From an uncultured Oscillospiraceae bacterium (GTDB taxonomy: Bacteria; Bacillota; Clostridia; Oscillospirales; Oscillospiraceae): DNA of 35,912 bases. The position numbers were made by a program, and so were the translations under genes. The notes under the pieces are model-generated. The model did no database searches and had not been told where the DNA came from. It saw only the letters and a program-made list of their open reading frames with translations. The stretch is from the NCBI GenBank assembly GCA_944387115.1, contig CALXDR010000010.1, positions 1 through 35,912 of the forward strand, read 5' to 3'. Position 1 is the first letter of the stretch; each line of letters starts with the position of its first letter. This document shows, piece by piece, positions 8,203 to 20,055 of this stretch.

Positions 8203-8442
8203 ATGGGGGAAGGAATCTCCGCCCGGCGCAGGCGGGGGAAGGCGCCGGAGAGCGAGCGGGAGCTGCTGCAACGGGAATTGCAGGACACCCGGCTGCGGCT
8301 GAGTCAGGCTTACGCAGACTTTAATTTCCACAGCGATCCCGATTTGGTGGACGCCTGCGTTTACACCATCAACGCCCTGCGCAGCCGGTACTCCTACCTG
8401 GTGCGCCAGGCCAAGCGGTTGGAACGGGAGGCGGCAGGATGA
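8203..8442 (+). CDS. yaaL: YaaL-like DUF2508 protein
   Basis: This small cytoplasmic protein of 79 residues has the DUF2508 pattern: a charged N-terminus, a helix ELLQRELQDTRLRLSQAY, then FNFHSDPDLVDACVYTINAL and a second helix RYSYLVRQAKRL. Its function is unknown. In many Bacilli and Clostridia this gene lies directly before bofA, as here (4-base overlap). ATG 8203 has AAAGGA nine bases upstream; the frame opens earlier at a TTG (8179) without a good site. Confidence 0.85.
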   Translation: MGEGISARRRRGKAPESERELLQRELQDTRLRLSQAYADFNFHSDPDLVDACVYTINALRSRYSYLVRQAKRLEREAAG

Positions 8443-8705
8443 GCGGATGGATTTGGGCCCTTTGTGCCGGGGCGGGCGTGCTGGGGCTGGCGCTGATGCG
8501 CCGCCCCGGCGTGGCGCTGGCCGGCTGGGCGGTGCGGTCAGGGGGGTGGCTGGCGGCGCTATGGCTCCTACAGGGGGTGGGCAGTACGCTGGGGCTGTCT
8601 CTGGGGGTCAATCCCGCCAACGCAATGCTGCTGGGGGCGCTGGGCGTGCCTGGGCTGGCCCTGCTGCTGCTGGTGCAGTGGCTGGTCACCGCCGGGGGGA
8701 TTTGA
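8439..8705 (+). CDS. bofA: Pro-sigma-K processing inhibitor BofA
   Basis: This 88-residue protein is almost entirely hydrophobic, with three predicted membrane segments and the BofA signature LGVNPANAMLLGALGVPG. In Bacillus, BofA sits in the forespore outer membrane and, with SpoIVFA, holds the SpoIVFB protease inactive until the sigma-K checkpoint is passed. The start overlaps the yaaL stop (ATGA) so the two are translationally coupled. A second frame over the same bases gives a Gly/Arg-rich shadow and is not coding. Confidence 0.9.
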   Translation: MSGWIWALCAGAGVLGLALMRRPGVALAGWAVRSGGWLAALWLLQGVGSTLGLSLGVNPANAMLLGALGVPGLALLLLVQWLVTAGGI

Positions 8706-8790
8706 GCAAATAGCCTATACTTTTCCAAAGAAAAGGGAAAAAACTTCACAATTTGCCCTGTTGTTGGGGGTAGAAAGCTGGGGAGAGTTA

Positions 8791-8799
8791 TGGTATCAT
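8791..8799 (+). promoter_or_regulatory. Possible extended -10 promoter of the DUF4015 gene
   Basis: TGGTATCAT is an extended -10 element in the 199-base gap after bofA, about 100 bases before the next start. No convincing -35 is seen. A GGCGGC-ACCT-GCCGCC hairpin (8846-8861) lies in the predicted leader. Confidence 0.35.
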
Positions 8800-8904
8800 A
8801 TAAAAAATATGTGACCGTACTACTATGCACACAAGGCCCGCATTCGGCGGCACCTGCCGCCGGTGGCTGCGGGTAAGACTTTACATTGAGCGGAGAGAAT
8901 GGGT

Positions 8905-10002
8905 ATGCGAAGTCAAGGACATCGAGGATACCGGGAGTACCGCGGCCGCCGCAGCGGCAGCCTGGTACTCAAGTTTATCATTGGCGTTTTGGCCGTACTG
9001 CTGGTGGCGGGGCTTATCGTCATGAAGGTCGCCGATGAATATGTGGAATACACCGACGAAGGGGTCATCATTCACTGGCCCTGGGCGCAGGAGCAGGAGG
9101 AGGCGCTGCCCTCGGAGGGGCTGGTCATTGTCACCCAGGAGCCGGAGCCTGCGCCCACGGAGGAGCCCACCCCCGCCCCCACCCCGCAGCCTCTGCAGGC
9201 CATTCAGGGCGTGTGCGTGACCATCGATCAGGTGCGTGGGGGAACCGCTGCGGACTATGTGACCCAGGCCGGGGGCAATGCCCTGGTGGTGGAGATGAAG
9301 AGCCCGTCGGGAGCGCTGGCCTGGATTTCTCAGACGGCGCAGGCCGCCGCACTGGGGGTCAATGCCGCCGACAACGCAGTTGCCGAGGCCATCACCAAGC
9401 TGGCGCAGGACGGGCAGATGTACCTGGTGGCCCGGGTGTCCTGCTTCCGGGATCAGGCCATGTCCAAAGGCAAGGTGGGCGGTCCGCTGATGACACGGGG
9501 TGGAAACATCTGGTACGACACCTGGGGGATGAGCTGGGTGAGCCCTGCGGCCCAGGAGACACGGGACTACCTGGCGGCGCTGTGCGCAGAGCTGGCTGCC
9601 ATGGGGTTTGATGAAATCCTGCTGGAGAGCCCCGGATTCCCCGACTTGGGGGAGACCCATGTGCTGGCCACCTCCGATTTGCGCCCTGAGGACCTGAACA
9701 CTCCCGTCAGCCAGTTCCTCGCCCAGGCCTCTGCCGCACTGGACGGGACGGACGCCAGGCTGGCGCTGGTCGCCACCCAGGGGACCATTGCAGGCACGGA
9801 CACCCTCAGCGGCATGACTGCCGCACTGCTGGCGCAGTATGCCGGGCGGGTGTGGGTGACTCTGCCTGAGGACCGGGGCGCCGCTTATGCCGCCAGCCTG
9901 GAGCAGGCGGGCATGGAGCAGGCTGCCGCCCGCCTGGTGGGCTTTGGCGTAGGCAGCGGCGAGAGCTGGACCAATATGAAAGACCCTGCTGTGGGCAGGT
10001 GA
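8905..10002 (+). CDS. Membrane-anchored DUF4015 putative glycoside hydrolase
   Basis: The protein has 365 residues: an Arg-rich cytoplasmic start, one membrane segment (LVLKFIIGVLAVLLVAGLIV, about 20-40), a Pro/Glu/Thr-rich linker, then an extracellular TIM-barrel-like domain from about residue 100. The pattern GNALVVEMKSPSG, QMYLVARVSCFRDQ, then a Trp-rich stretch (WYDTWGMSWVSP) and GFDEILLESPGFP follows DUF4015 proteins, which are predicted glycoside hydrolases of unknown substrate. The usual VKDDxG and QFDYVRFP acidic positions are partly changed (EMKSPSG, LLESPGFP), so activity is uncertain. ATG 8905 is preferred over ATG 8899 because GGAG lies nine bases before it and only three before the first. 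Confidence 0.75.
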   Translation: MRSQGHRGYREYRGRRSGSLVLKFIIGVLAVLLVAGLIVMKVADEYVEYTDEGVIIHWPWAQEQEEALPSEGLVIVTQEPEPAPTEEPTPAPTPQPLQAIQGVCVTIDQVRGGTAADYVTQAGGNALVVEMKSPSGALAWISQTAQAAALGVNAADNAVAEAITKLAQDGQMYLVARVSCFRDQAMSKGKVGGPLMTRGGNIWYDTWGMSWVSPAAQETRDYLAALCAELAAMGFDEILLESPGFPDLGETHVLATSDLRPEDLNTPVSQFLAQASAALDGTDARLALVATQGTIAGTDTLSGMTAALLAQYAGRVWVTLPEDRGAAYAASLEQAGMEQAAARLVGFGVGSGESWTNMKDPAVGR

Positions 10003-10029
10003 GTATGGCGTGGGCGCACCCACCTGCAT

Positions 10030-10054
10030 TGCGGGCGGGTGCGCCCGCAGTTTT
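10030..10054 (+). terminator. Terminator after the DUF4015 gene
   Basis: Stem TGCGGGCG/CGCCCGCA (10030-10037, 10042-10049) is followed by GTTTT. A competing 10-bp stem, GGGCGCACCC (10012-10021) with GGGTGCGCCC (10037-10046), shares part of its 3' arm. Confidence 0.65.
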
Positions 10055-10145
10055 ACAGACTGACAGGCTTTTGCCCTGAGGCATGGGGGGCGGCAATGGC
10101 ACAGCCCCTTGGAACTGCCCAGGGCCGTGTAGAAAGGACGTACGT

Positions 10146-10895
10146 ATGACAGATGACAATGTGATGCACGCCGCAGCGTGGGAGGCGCCCCAGGGGGAGC
10201 GGGCTGTTTTTGAGGGAAAGCCCCGGAAGCAGGTGCCTGAGTACCACGGCACACTGCGCAGCCATATGATTAAGATTCCCACCTGTGTGTCCGAGTGCTC
10301 GGGCATCCGGGTGTTTGGGCGGCGCATCAAATCCCTGGCCTTCACCACCGATGTGGCCATCATTCGCAACATCAATGCCGACGCCATCATCGCCGTCTAT
10401 CCCTTTACGCCCCAGCCGGCCATTCACCGTGCCATTATGCAGGCGGCGGATATGCCTGTGTTTGTGGGGGTGGGCGGCGGGGTGACTCGTGGCCTGCGGG
10501 TGCTCAACCTGGCCAACGACGCCGAGCACGAGGGGGCCTTCGGCGTGGTGGTCAACGCCCCCACGGAGGACAAAATTGTGCGGGGGCTGAAGAGTGTGCT
10601 GGACATTCCTGTGGTGGTGACGGTGGTATCCGAGCACACCGACATTGCCGCCCGTCTGGAGGCGGGGGCGGATATTCTCAATGTGTCCGGCGCCCAGCGC
10701 ACACCGGACATTGTGCGCAGCATCCGGGAGCGGTTTCCCGCTGTGCCCATCATCGCCACCGGCGGCCCCACCGAGGAGAGCATCCGGGCCACCATTGCCG
10801 CCGGGGCCAATGCCATCACCTACACGCCCCCCACCAGTGCCGAGCTGTTTGCCGTCTCCATGGCTCGATACCGCCGGGAACATGGGGAGGAGTGA
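10146..10895 (+). CDS. TIM-barrel protein of unknown function
   Basis: This soluble protein of 249 residues follows a typical phosphate-binding beta/alpha-barrel pattern. The strands are AFTTDVAIIRNINADAIIAVYP, PVFVGVGGGVTRG, GAFGVVVNAPT, IPVVVTVVSEHTD and AGADILNVSGAQ, and the phosphate-binding end is VPIIATGGPTEESI followed by GANAITYTPP. The order recalls ThiG, NanE and nitronate-monooxygenase-like enzymes, but no family-specific catalytic motif lets me name a reaction. ATG 10146 follows AGAAAGGA. It is flanked by terminators on both sides (10030-10054 and 10956-10988), so it is probably a single-gene unit. Proteins like this are often just labelled hydrolase in databases, a label I cannot support. 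Confidence 0.7.
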   Translation: MTDDNVMHAAAWEAPQGERAVFEGKPRKQVPEYHGTLRSHMIKIPTCVSECSGIRVFGRRIKSLAFTTDVAIIRNINADAIIAVYPFTPQPAIHRAIMQAADMPVFVGVGGGVTRGLRVLNLANDAEHEGAFGVVVNAPTEDKIVRGLKSVLDIPVVVTVVSEHTDIAARLEAGADILNVSGAQRTPDIVRSIRERFPAVPIIATGGPTEESIRATIAAGANAITYTPPTSAELFAVSMARYRREHGEE

Positions 10896-10955
10896 GCGTG
10901 ACAAAAAGCGCCTGTCTGTCCGTGCATCCCACGGCGGAAGCATAGAGCGCTGTGT

Positions 10956-10988
10956 CAAAACCCCCAGTCTGATGGACTGGGGGTTTTG
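10956..10988 (+). terminator. Terminator after the TIM-barrel gene
   Basis: Stem CAAAACCCCCAGTC (10956-10969) pairs with GACTGGGGGTTTTG (10975-10988). The remainder of the 361-base gap to the V-ATPase operon is AT-rich and holds only the promoter at 11159-11187. Confidence 0.8.
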
Positions 10989-11158
10989 TGCATAAATTGG
11001 ATAAACATGGGCGAATTACATAGAAAAAAATCAGGTGAGCATTAGTTAAATAGGTGGAAAAGGCAAAAACAGCTTGAAAAGCACGGGAAATGGGGTAAAA
11101 CAGCAACAGTTTTGACTAGAAAAAAAGGAGGAAAAACGCCAAAAATCACAAAAAAGCC

Positions 11159-11187
11159 TTGCGTTTGCCGGGCAAAGATGATACAAT
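11159..11187 (+). promoter_or_regulatory. V-ATPase operon promoter
   Basis: The promoter has -35 TTGCGT (11159-11164), a 17-base spacer and -10 TACAAT (11182-11187). The predicted start is near 11194, giving a leader of about 60 bases before the first gene. Confidence 0.75.
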
Positions 11188-11256
11188 TTGATTATATTGG
11201 GGAAGGCTGGCCTGGGTACAAAATCTGGGCGCAGTCAGGAAAACGAGGTGAGAACA

Positions 11257-11570
11257 ATGTCTTTTGAAGCAATCCAAAAGGTCACCCAGACCGAGCAGTC
11301 TGCCAAGGAGAAAAAGGCCGAGGCGGCGGCGGAGGCCAAACGCATCCTGGCGGAGGCCGAGCGGGATGGTCAGCAGCTGGTGAAGCAGACCCGTGCGGCG
11401 GCAGAGGAGAAGGTAAAGCTGATGATGTCCGAGGCGGAGGCACGGGCGGCCAAGTATCTGGAGCAGACGCTGGCGGAGAGCGCCAAGGCCTGTGAGACCA
11501 TGAAGGAACAGGCCCGCACCCGGCTGGAACAGGCCGCAGACCTTATTGTTAGAAGGGTGGAGAATCGTTA

Positions 11571-11571
<1 letters not shown>
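11257..11571 (+). CDS. ntpF: V-type ATPase peripheral stalk subunit (G/H type)
   Basis: This 104-residue protein is a nearly continuous coiled coil rich in Ala, Glu, Lys and Arg (AEAAAEAKRILAEAERDGQQL), as in the NtpF/AtpH stalk subunits that pair with subunit E to hold the catalytic head against subunit I. ATG 11257 follows GAGGTG. The open frame extends upstream to 11188, inside the leader. It is the first gene of the operon, as in Enterococcus hirae. Confidence 0.85.
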
Positions 11572-14044
<2,473 letters not shown>

Positions 14045-14084
14045 GCTCGGTCAGGCTGCGGTTAGGGAAAGGCTGGTATGTGCT

Positions 14085-14675
14085 ATGAACGGAATTGATA
14101 AAATCATCAACCGCATCAGCGGCGATGCCCAGGGTGAAATCGACGCCATTTTGAGCCAGGCCCGCCAGCAGGGGGAGGAAATCTCCGCCCGCTACGAGGC
14201 CAAGGCCCGGGCTGAGGTGGCGGACATCCTGGAGCGGGGCAAGCGTGCCGCCGCAGAGCGGGAGGAGCGCCTGCGCTCCGCCGCCAAGCTGGAGCAGCGC
14301 AAGGCTCAGCTGGCAGCCAAGCAGGAGGTCATCGAGGAGGCGTTCCGCCTGGCGCTCAACAAGCTGCAGGCCCTGCCTGAGCAGGAGTATGTCAGCCTGC
14401 TGGCGGACCTGGCTGCCCAGGCGGTGACCAGCCGCCGGGAGAAGCTCATCTTCTCCCCCAGCGACCGCGCCCGGCTGGGCAAGGCGGTGGTGCTGGCGGC
14501 CAACGAGCGGCTGGGTGAGGGGGCTATGCTCACCCTGTCTGAGGAGAGCCGTCCCATGAAGGGGGGCTTTATCCTCCAGGACGGCGCTGTGGAAGTGAAC
14601 TGCACCTTTGACACCATTGTCCGGCTCCAGCGGGAAGCTCTGGCGGGCCAGGTGGCAAGCGTGCTGTTCCCGTGA
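14085..14675 (+). CDS. ntpE: V-type ATP synthase subunit E (peripheral stalk)
   Basis: The protein has 196 residues. The N-terminal half is a long coiled coil (GEIDAILSQARQQGEEISARYEAKA) that pairs with the ntpF product. The C-terminal globular part, with MKGGFILQDGAVEVNCTFDTIV, matches the family signature for binding the top of the catalytic head. The ribosome site is weak (GGGAAAGG lies farther upstream than usual), so coupling to ntpK may matter. Confidence 0.93.
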   Translation: MNGIDKIINRISGDAQGEIDAILSQARQQGEEISARYEAKARAEVADILERGKRAAAEREERLRSAAKLEQRKAQLAAKQEVIEEAFRLALNKLQALPEQEYVSLLADLAAQAVTSRREKLIFSPSDRARLGKAVVLAANERLGEGAMLTLSEESRPMKGGFILQDGAVEVNCTFDTIVRLQREALAGQVASVLFP

Positions 14676-14695
14676 CGGGGAAGGAGTGACGCCCC

Positions 14696-15694
14696 GTGAG
14701 TCGAAACAAGGATTTGGATTATATCTTTCTCTCCACCCGTGTGCGGGCCATGGAGCGGGGGCTGCTCAACCGGGAGCGCCTGGAGCGTATGCTGGACGCC
14801 CCCACCGACGAGGAGGCCGCCAAGGTCATCACCGAGTGCGGCTATCCTGAGCTGAGTGAGCTGACCGCCCAGGCTGTGGAGCAGGCGCTGGCCCAGCGCC
14901 AGCGGGAGACTATGGAGGATCTGGGCAGCGCCGTGCCCGATCCCCGGGCGCTGGATCTGTTCAAGCTGCGGGTGGATTACCACAATGCCAAGGTGCTGGT
15001 GAAGGGGGAGGCCCTGGGCCAGCATCGGGACAGCCTGCTCCAGTGGGGCGGCCGCTACCAGCCCGAGGAGCTGGCAGACCGCTTCCGCCGGGAGGAGCTG
15101 CGGGGGTGCAGCGACCTGCTGCGCCAGGGCATTGCCCGGGCCAGAGAGATTTTGGGCGCCACCGGCGACCCCCAGCAGGCGGACTTTGCCCTGGACCGGT
15201 GCTATTTTGAGGAGCTGTCCGCTTTGGCGGCGGCAACTGGAAGCGCATTTCTCAAGGGGTATGCGGCGCTGCTCATTGATGCGGCCAACCTGCGCTCTGC
15301 GGTGCGCGCGGCCCGCCTGGGCAAGGGCGGGGAATTTCTCAGCCAGGTGCTGGCGCCCGGCGGCAATGTGTCCGTCAGCGCCCTGAGCGCCGCCCGGGGG
15401 GATGAGCTGGGCAACCTCTTCCGCATGGGAGATTTGAAGCAGGCCGCCGCCGAGGGCGCTGCCCGCTCTGCCGCCGGTTCCGGCCCCCTCACGGAGTTTG
15501 AGCGGCTGTGCGACGATGCAATCACCCGCTATCTACTGGGCGGGCGGATGGTGTCCTTCGGCATTGAGCCCATTGCCGGATACCTCCACGCCAGGCAGGC
15601 GGAGGGCACTGCCATCCGCACCATCCTCTCTGGACGCATGGCCGGGCTGGATCGGGAGACCATCCGGCAGCGCCTGCGCATGAGCTACGCATAA
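14696..15694 (+). CDS. ntpC: V-type ATP synthase subunit C (d-type, rotor-to-axle connector)
   Basis: This 332-residue all-helical protein begins SRNKDLDYIFLSTRVRAMERGLL and contains FKLRVDYHNAKVLVKGEALG, a hallmark of archaeal/V-type subunit C (yeast d). It caps the K ring and seats the central axle. It starts at GTG 14696, with GGAAGGAG nine bases before; no ATG fits as well. Confidence 0.93.
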   Translation: MSRNKDLDYIFLSTRVRAMERGLLNRERLERMLDAPTDEEAAKVITECGYPELSELTAQAVEQALAQRQRETMEDLGSAVPDPRALDLFKLRVDYHNAKVLVKGEALGQHRDSLLQWGGRYQPEELADRFRREELRGCSDLLRQGIARAREILGATGDPQQADFALDRCYFEELSALAAATGSAFLKGYAALLIDAANLRSAVRAARLGKGGEFLSQVLAPGGNVSVSALSAARGDELGNLFRMGDLKQAAAEGAARSAAGSGPLTEFERLCDDAITRYLLGGRMVSFGIEPIAGYLHARQAEGTAIRTILSGRMAGLDRETIRQRLRMSYA

Positions 15695-15708
15695 GGAGGA
15701 GGGAGACT

Positions 15709-16023
15709 ATGGCAAGCTATCGCATCGCCGTTTTGGGAGATCAGGACAGCGTGCAGGGCTTTCAGGCCCTGGGGCTGTCCACCTTCCCTGTGGACACGGT
15801 GGAGCAGGCCCGAACCACCCTGCACCAGCTGGCGAAGGAGGATGTGGCAATCATCTATCTGACGGAAACCCTGGCAGTGGATTTGGAGCGCGACATTGCC
15901 CGCTACAAGGACAATCTCACCCCTGCCATCATCCTCATCCCCGGGAAAGAAGGCCCCCTGGGCATCGGTATGAGCAACATCAAAAAGGCAGTGGAGCGGG
16001 CAGTGGGCGCGGACATTCTCTGA
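15709..16023 (+). CDS. ntpG: V-type ATP synthase subunit F (central axle)
   Basis: The 104-residue protein has a Rossmann-like fold: YRIAVLGDQDSVQGFQALGL, DVAIIYLTETLAVDL, then PAIILIPGKEG and a C-terminal helix IKKAVERAVG. This is the standard subunit F pattern; it binds subunit D in the axle. ATG 15709 follows AAGGAGGAGGGAG. Confidence 0.93.
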   Translation: MASYRIAVLGDQDSVQGFQALGLSTFPVDTVEQARTTLHQLAKEDVAIIYLTETLAVDLERDIARYKDNLTPAIILIPGKEGPLGIGMSNIKKAVERAVGADIL

Positions 16024-16093
16024 TTTGCGCACACCGGGGCGGACGGCCCCGGCCACTGATTTGATATTCAGCCTAGAAAGAAGGTTTGACAGT

Positions 16094-17869
16094 ATGGGTA
16101 AAGTAGTGAAAGTCTCCGGGCCCCTGGTGGTGGCTACCGGCCTGTCAGACGCCAATATGTCTGACGTGGTGCGGGTAGGCCCTGAGCGCCTCATCGGTGA
16201 AATCCTCACCATGAACGGCGACTCTGCTTCCATCCAGGTATACGAGGAGACTTCTGGCCTGGGCCCCGGCGCTGAGGTGGTGACCACCGGTTACCCCATG
16301 AGCGTGGAGCTTGGCCCCGGCATGATTGAGAATATTTACGACGGCATTCAGCGCCCCCTTGAGGAGATTATGAAGAAGGTGCAGGGCAACAGCCTGCCCC
16401 GCGGCGTGGAGGTGCCTCCCATTGACCCCGAGAAGAAGTGGGAGTTTACCCCTGTGGCCGCTGCCGGGCAGCAGGTGTCCGGCGGCGACGTCATCGGCAC
16501 TGTGCCCGAGACGCCTGTGGTGCTGCATAAAATCATGGTGCCCCCCTATCTCAAGGGCACCTTGAAGAGCGTGGCGGGCAAGGGCAGCTACACCGTCAAG
16601 GAGACGGTGGCGGTGCTGGTCAAGGAGGACGGCACCGAGGTGCCCCTCACCATGAGCCAGCGCTGGCCCGTGCGCACCGGCCGTCCCTATCAGCACAAGT
16701 ACTCCCCCACCCGCCCCCTGTCCACCGGTCAGCGCATTGTGGACACCTTCTTCCCCGTGGCCAAGGGCGGTACGGCGGCCATCCCCGGCCCCTTCGGCTC
16801 GGGCAAGACTGTGATGCAGCACGCTGTGGCCAAGTGGTCTGACGTGGACATCGTCATCTACATTGGCTGTGGCGAGCGGGGCAACGAGATGACCGACGTT
16901 CTGCGGGAGTTCCCCGAGCTGATCGACCCCCGCACCGGCGAGTCCCTGATGAAGCGCACCGTGCTCATCGCCAACACCTCTGATATGCCCGTGGCCGCCC
17001 GTGAGGCCTCCATCTACACCGGCATTACCATCGCCGAGTACTTCCGGGATATGGGCTACGATGTGGCGGTCATTGCCGACTCCACCTCCCGCTGGGCAGA
17101 GGCGCTGCGTGAAATGTCCGGCCGGTTGGAGGAGATGCCCGGCGAGGAGGGGTATCCCGCCTACCTGGCCTCCCGTCTGGCCCAGTTCTACGAGCGGGCC
17201 GGTTCTGTGTCCTGTCTGGGCAGCGACGGCCGCACCGGCTCCCTCACCGCTGTGGGCGCTGTGTCCCCTCCCGGCGGCGACCTGTCCGAGCCGGTGAGCC
17301 AGGGCACCATGCGCATTGTCAAGGTGTTCTGGGCGCTGGACGCCTCCCTGGCCTACAAGCGTCACTTCCCCGCCATCAACTGGCTCAACTCCCACTCCCT
17401 CTATCTGGACGCACTCAAGCCCTGGTTTGACGAGAAGCTGGGGGCGGAGTTCCTCCAGAACCGGGAGAAGGCCATGGGACTGCTCCAGAGTGAGTCCAGC
17501 CTGAACGAGATTGTCCAGCTGGTGGGCAAGGACTCCCTGTCCCCCGCCGACCAGCTCACCCTGGAGTCTGCCCGCATGGTGCGTGAGGACTTCCTCCAGC
17601 AAAACTCCTTTATGGAGGTGGACTCCTACTCCAGCTATGACCGTCAGGCCAAGCTGCTGGCGATGATTTTGGACTATGACAAGCTGTGCCGGGCCGCCAT
17701 TGAGAAGGGCGCCCCCACCATGGAGCTGTTCGCCATTCCCAGCCGTGAGAAAATCGGCCGGGCCAAGTCCGTCCCCGCAGAGACGTATTCTCAGGTATAC
17801 GCTGACATCGCCGCTGAAATGGAGCGGGAGATTGACGCGGTTGTTGAAAAGGCAGGTGAGCAGCTGTGA
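16094..17869 (+). CDS. ntpA: V-type ATP synthase catalytic subunit A
   Basis: This 591-residue catalytic subunit starts [14 protein letters not shown] (beta barrel). It has the A-type insertion (about 110-190) and the P-loop [11 protein letters not shown] with Lys238. The Walker B region is [24 protein letters not shown], followed by [22 protein letters not shown]. Catalytic sites form at A-B interfaces. ATG 16094 follows GAAAGAAGG; the frame extends 69 bases upstream into the gap without a better site. Confidence 0.97.
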   Translation: MGKVVKVSGPLVVATGLSDANMSDVVRVGPERLIGEILTMNGDSASIQVYEETSGLGPGAEVVTTGYPMSVELGPGMIENIYDGIQRPLEEIMKKVQGNSLPRGVEVPPIDPEKKWEFTPVAAAGQQVSGGDVIGTVPETPVVLHKIMVPPYLKGTLKSVAGKGSYTVKETVAVLVKEDGTEVPLTMSQRWPVRTGRPYQHKYSPTRPLSTGQRIVDTFFPVAKGGTAAIPGPFGSGKTVMQHAVAKWSDVDIVIYIGCGERGNEMTDVLREFPELIDPRTGESLMKRTVLIANTSDMPVAAREASIYTGITIAEYFRDMGYDVAVIADSTSRWAEALREMSGRLEEMPGEEGYPAYLASRLAQFYERAGSVSCLGSDGRTGSLTAVGAVSPPGGDLSEPVSQGTMRIVKVFWALDASLAYKRHFPAINWLNSHSLYLDALKPWFDEKLGAEFLQNREKAMGLLQSESSLNEIVQLVGKDSLSPADQLTLESARMVREDFLQQNSFMEVDSYSSYDRQAKLLAMILDYDKLCRAAIEKGAPTMELFAIPSREKIGRAKSVPAETYSQVYADIAAEMEREIDAVVEKAGEQL

Positions 17870-19248
17870 TTCGTGAGTATAGAACCATTCAGGAGATTGT
17901 CTCTCCGCTGATGATGGTCAAGATGGTGGAGAATGTCACCTATGACGAGCTGGTGGAGGTAGAGCTGCCCGACGGCGGCATCCGCAGGGGCAAGGTGCTG
18001 GAGGTCAACGGCGACACCGCTGTGGTGCAGCTGTTCGAGTCCGCCGCCGGCATTAACCTGGCTCAGTCCAAGGTGCGCTTTTTGGGCCACCCCCTCCAGC
18101 TGGGGGTGTCCTCCGATATGCTGGGCCGTGTGTTCAACGGCATGGGCCGTCCCATTGACGGCGGCCCGGAAATTCTGGCCGAGGAGTACCGGGACATCAA
18201 CGGCCTGCCCATGAACCCCGCCGCCCGGGACTACCCCGATGAGTTTATCCAGACCGGCGTGTCCACCATCGACGGGCTGAACACCCTGGTGCGTGGTCAG
18301 AAGCTGCCCATCTTCTCCGGCTCCGGTCTGCCCCACGCCAATCTGGCCGCCCAGATTGCCCGTCAGGCCCGGGTGCTGGGGGATGATGCGGGCAACTTCG
18401 CCGTGGTGTTTGCCGCCATTGGCATCACCTTCGAGGAGTCTGAGTTCTTTGTCCAGGAGTTTAAGCGCACAGGCGCCATTGACCGCACGGTGCTCTTCAC
18501 CAACCTGGCCAATGACCCCGCCGTAGAGCGCATTTCCACCCCCCGCATGGCGCTGACCGCCGCTGAGTACCTGGCCTTTGAGAAGGGTATGCACGTGCTG
18601 GTCATCCTCACCGACATCACCAACTACGCCGAGGCCCTCCGTGAGGTGTCTGCGGCGAAGAAGGAGGTGCCCGGCCGCCGCGGCTTCCCCGGCTATCTGT
18701 ATACCGACCTGGCCACCATGTACGAGCGTGCAGGCCGTCAGCTGGGCAAGCCCGGGTCCATCACCATGATTCCCATCCTCACCATGCCCGAGGATGACAA
18801 GACCCACCCCATTCCCGACCTGACCGGCTATATCACCGAGGGACAGATTATCCTCTCCCGTGCGCTGTACCGCAAGGGCATCAATCCCCCCGTGGATGTG
18901 CTGCCCTCCCTGTCCCGTCTGAAGGACAAGGGCATTGGTGCGGGCAAGACCCGTGAGGACCACGCCAACACCATGAACCAGCTCTTTGCCGCCTACTCCA
19001 CCGGTAAGGACAACAAGGAGCTGATGTCCATCCTGGGTGAGGCCGCCCTCACCCCCACCGACCTGCTGTACGCCAAGTTCGCCGAGGAGTTCGAGAACCG
19101 GTATGTCAACCAGGGCTACGAGGTGAACCGCACCATCGAGGAGACCCTGGATCTGGGCTGGGAACTGCTCTCCATTCTGCCCACTGCCGAGCTCAAGCGC
19201 ATTAAGCCGGAGTATATCGAGAAGTATATGCCCAAAAAGGAGGGATAA
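17866..19248 (+). CDS. ntpB: V-type ATP synthase regulatory subunit B
   Basis: The product has 460 residues. The beta barrel begins [16 protein letters not shown], and the nucleotide-binding domain has [22 protein letters not shown] in place of a functional P-loop. It also has [40 protein letters not shown], the typical B signature. It starts with GTG overlapping the ntpA stop by four bases (GTGA), so A and B are translated together for the equal A3B3 ratio. Confidence 0.97.
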   Translation: MIREYRTIQEIVSPLMMVKMVENVTYDELVEVELPDGGIRRGKVLEVNGDTAVVQLFESAAGINLAQSKVRFLGHPLQLGVSSDMLGRVFNGMGRPIDGGPEILAEEYRDINGLPMNPAARDYPDEFIQTGVSTIDGLNTLVRGQKLPIFSGSGLPHANLAAQIARQARVLGDDAGNFAVVFAAIGITFEESEFFVQEFKRTGAIDRTVLFTNLANDPAVERISTPRMALTAAEYLAFEKGMHVLVILTDITNYAEALREVSAAKKEVPGRRGFPGYLYTDLATMYERAGRQLGKPGSITMIPILTMPEDDKTHPIPDLTGYITEGQIILSRALYRKGINPPVDVLPSLSRLKDKGIGAGKTREDHANTMNQLFAAYSTGKDNKELMSILGEAALTPTDLLYAKFAEEFENRYVNQGYEVNRTIEETLDLGWELLSILPTAELKRIKPEYIEKYMPKKEG

Positions 19249-19251
19249 ACA

Positions 19252-19947
19252 ATGGCTGCAACCGTTGTCAATCCCACCAGAATGGAGCTCACCCGCCTGA
19301 AGGGGAAGCTGAAGACCGCCCAGCGTGGTCACAAGCTGCTCAAGGATAAGCGGGATGAGCTGATGAAGCAGTTTCTGGACACCGTGCGGGAGGTGCGCCA
19401 GCTGCGCACCCAGGTGGAGGAGGAGCTGATGAAGGTACACGGCTCCTTCACTGTGGCCTCTGCCCTCATGAGTGCCTCTGCCATGGGTCAGGCGCTGATG
19501 TACCCCAAGCAGAGCGTGGAGCTGGAGATGAGCTTTCAGAACGTGATGAGCGTGAATGTGCCCACCTACCACTACAAGACCCGCACCGAGGACGAGGGGG
19601 ACATCTTCCCCTATGGCTTTGCCACCACCTCCGGGGAGCTGGACGGCGCTGTGGAAGCGCTGGGCAGTGTGTTTCAGTCCATGCTCAAGCTGGCGCAGAT
19701 TGAAAAGACGGCCCAGCTGCTGGCAGAGGAGATTGAAAAGACCCGCCGCCGGGTCAACGCACTGGAGTATGTGGTCATCCCCAACACCCAGGAGTCCATC
19801 CGCTATATCACCATGAAGCTGGACGAGAACGAACGCTCCACCACCACCCGCCTGATGAAGGTCAAGGATATGCTCCTGGCCCAGGCGCTGGAGGAGAAGC
19901 GGGCCGCCGACGCCAGGTCCATGGAGGATTATCAGGCACGGCACTGA
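19252..19947 (+). CDS. ntpD: V-type ATP synthase subunit D (central axle)
   Basis: The 231-residue protein starts with NPTRMELTRLKGKLKTAQRGHKLLKDKRDEL, the signature of subunit D. Long N- and C-terminal helices form the rotating coiled coil inside A3B3, and the middle contacts subunit F. ATG 19252 follows AAGGAGGG, which overlaps the end of ntpB. It is the last V-ATPase gene; a strong terminator follows. Confidence 0.95.
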   Translation: MAATVVNPTRMELTRLKGKLKTAQRGHKLLKDKRDELMKQFLDTVREVRQLRTQVEEELMKVHGSFTVASALMSASAMGQALMYPKQSVELEMSFQNVMSVNVPTYHYKTRTEDEGDIFPYGFATTSGELDGAVEALGSVFQSMLKLAQIEKTAQLLAEEIEKTRRRVNALEYVVIPNTQESIRYITMKLDENERSTTTRLMKVKDMLLAQALEEKRAADARSMEDYQARH

Positions 19948-19972
19948 TTGCCCTGCCCCCAACATCACCAGG

Positions 19973-20014
19973 AACAAGGCCGCACCCGATGGAAGCCGGG
20001 TGCGGCCTTGTTTT
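19973..20014 (+). terminator. V-ATPase operon terminator
   Basis: Stem ACAAGGCCGCACCCG (19974-19988) pairs with CGGGTGCGGCCTTGT (19997-20011), loop ATGGAAGC, then TTTT. Confidence 0.9.
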
Positions 20015-20055
20015 GTCGTGGGGGGAAGCCCCCTCCGGCATACACGGGGGAGGCG

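Noticed and set aside
10989..11158. Small RNA or riboswitch before the V-ATPase operon
   Set aside because: The stretch is AT-rich with no stable helix or known motif; only the promoter downstream is supported.
17791..19977. 728-codon open frame antisense to ntpB and ntpD
   Set aside because: It is a mirror of GC3-biased codons in conserved V-ATPase genes; His/Gly/Leu-rich with no family match.
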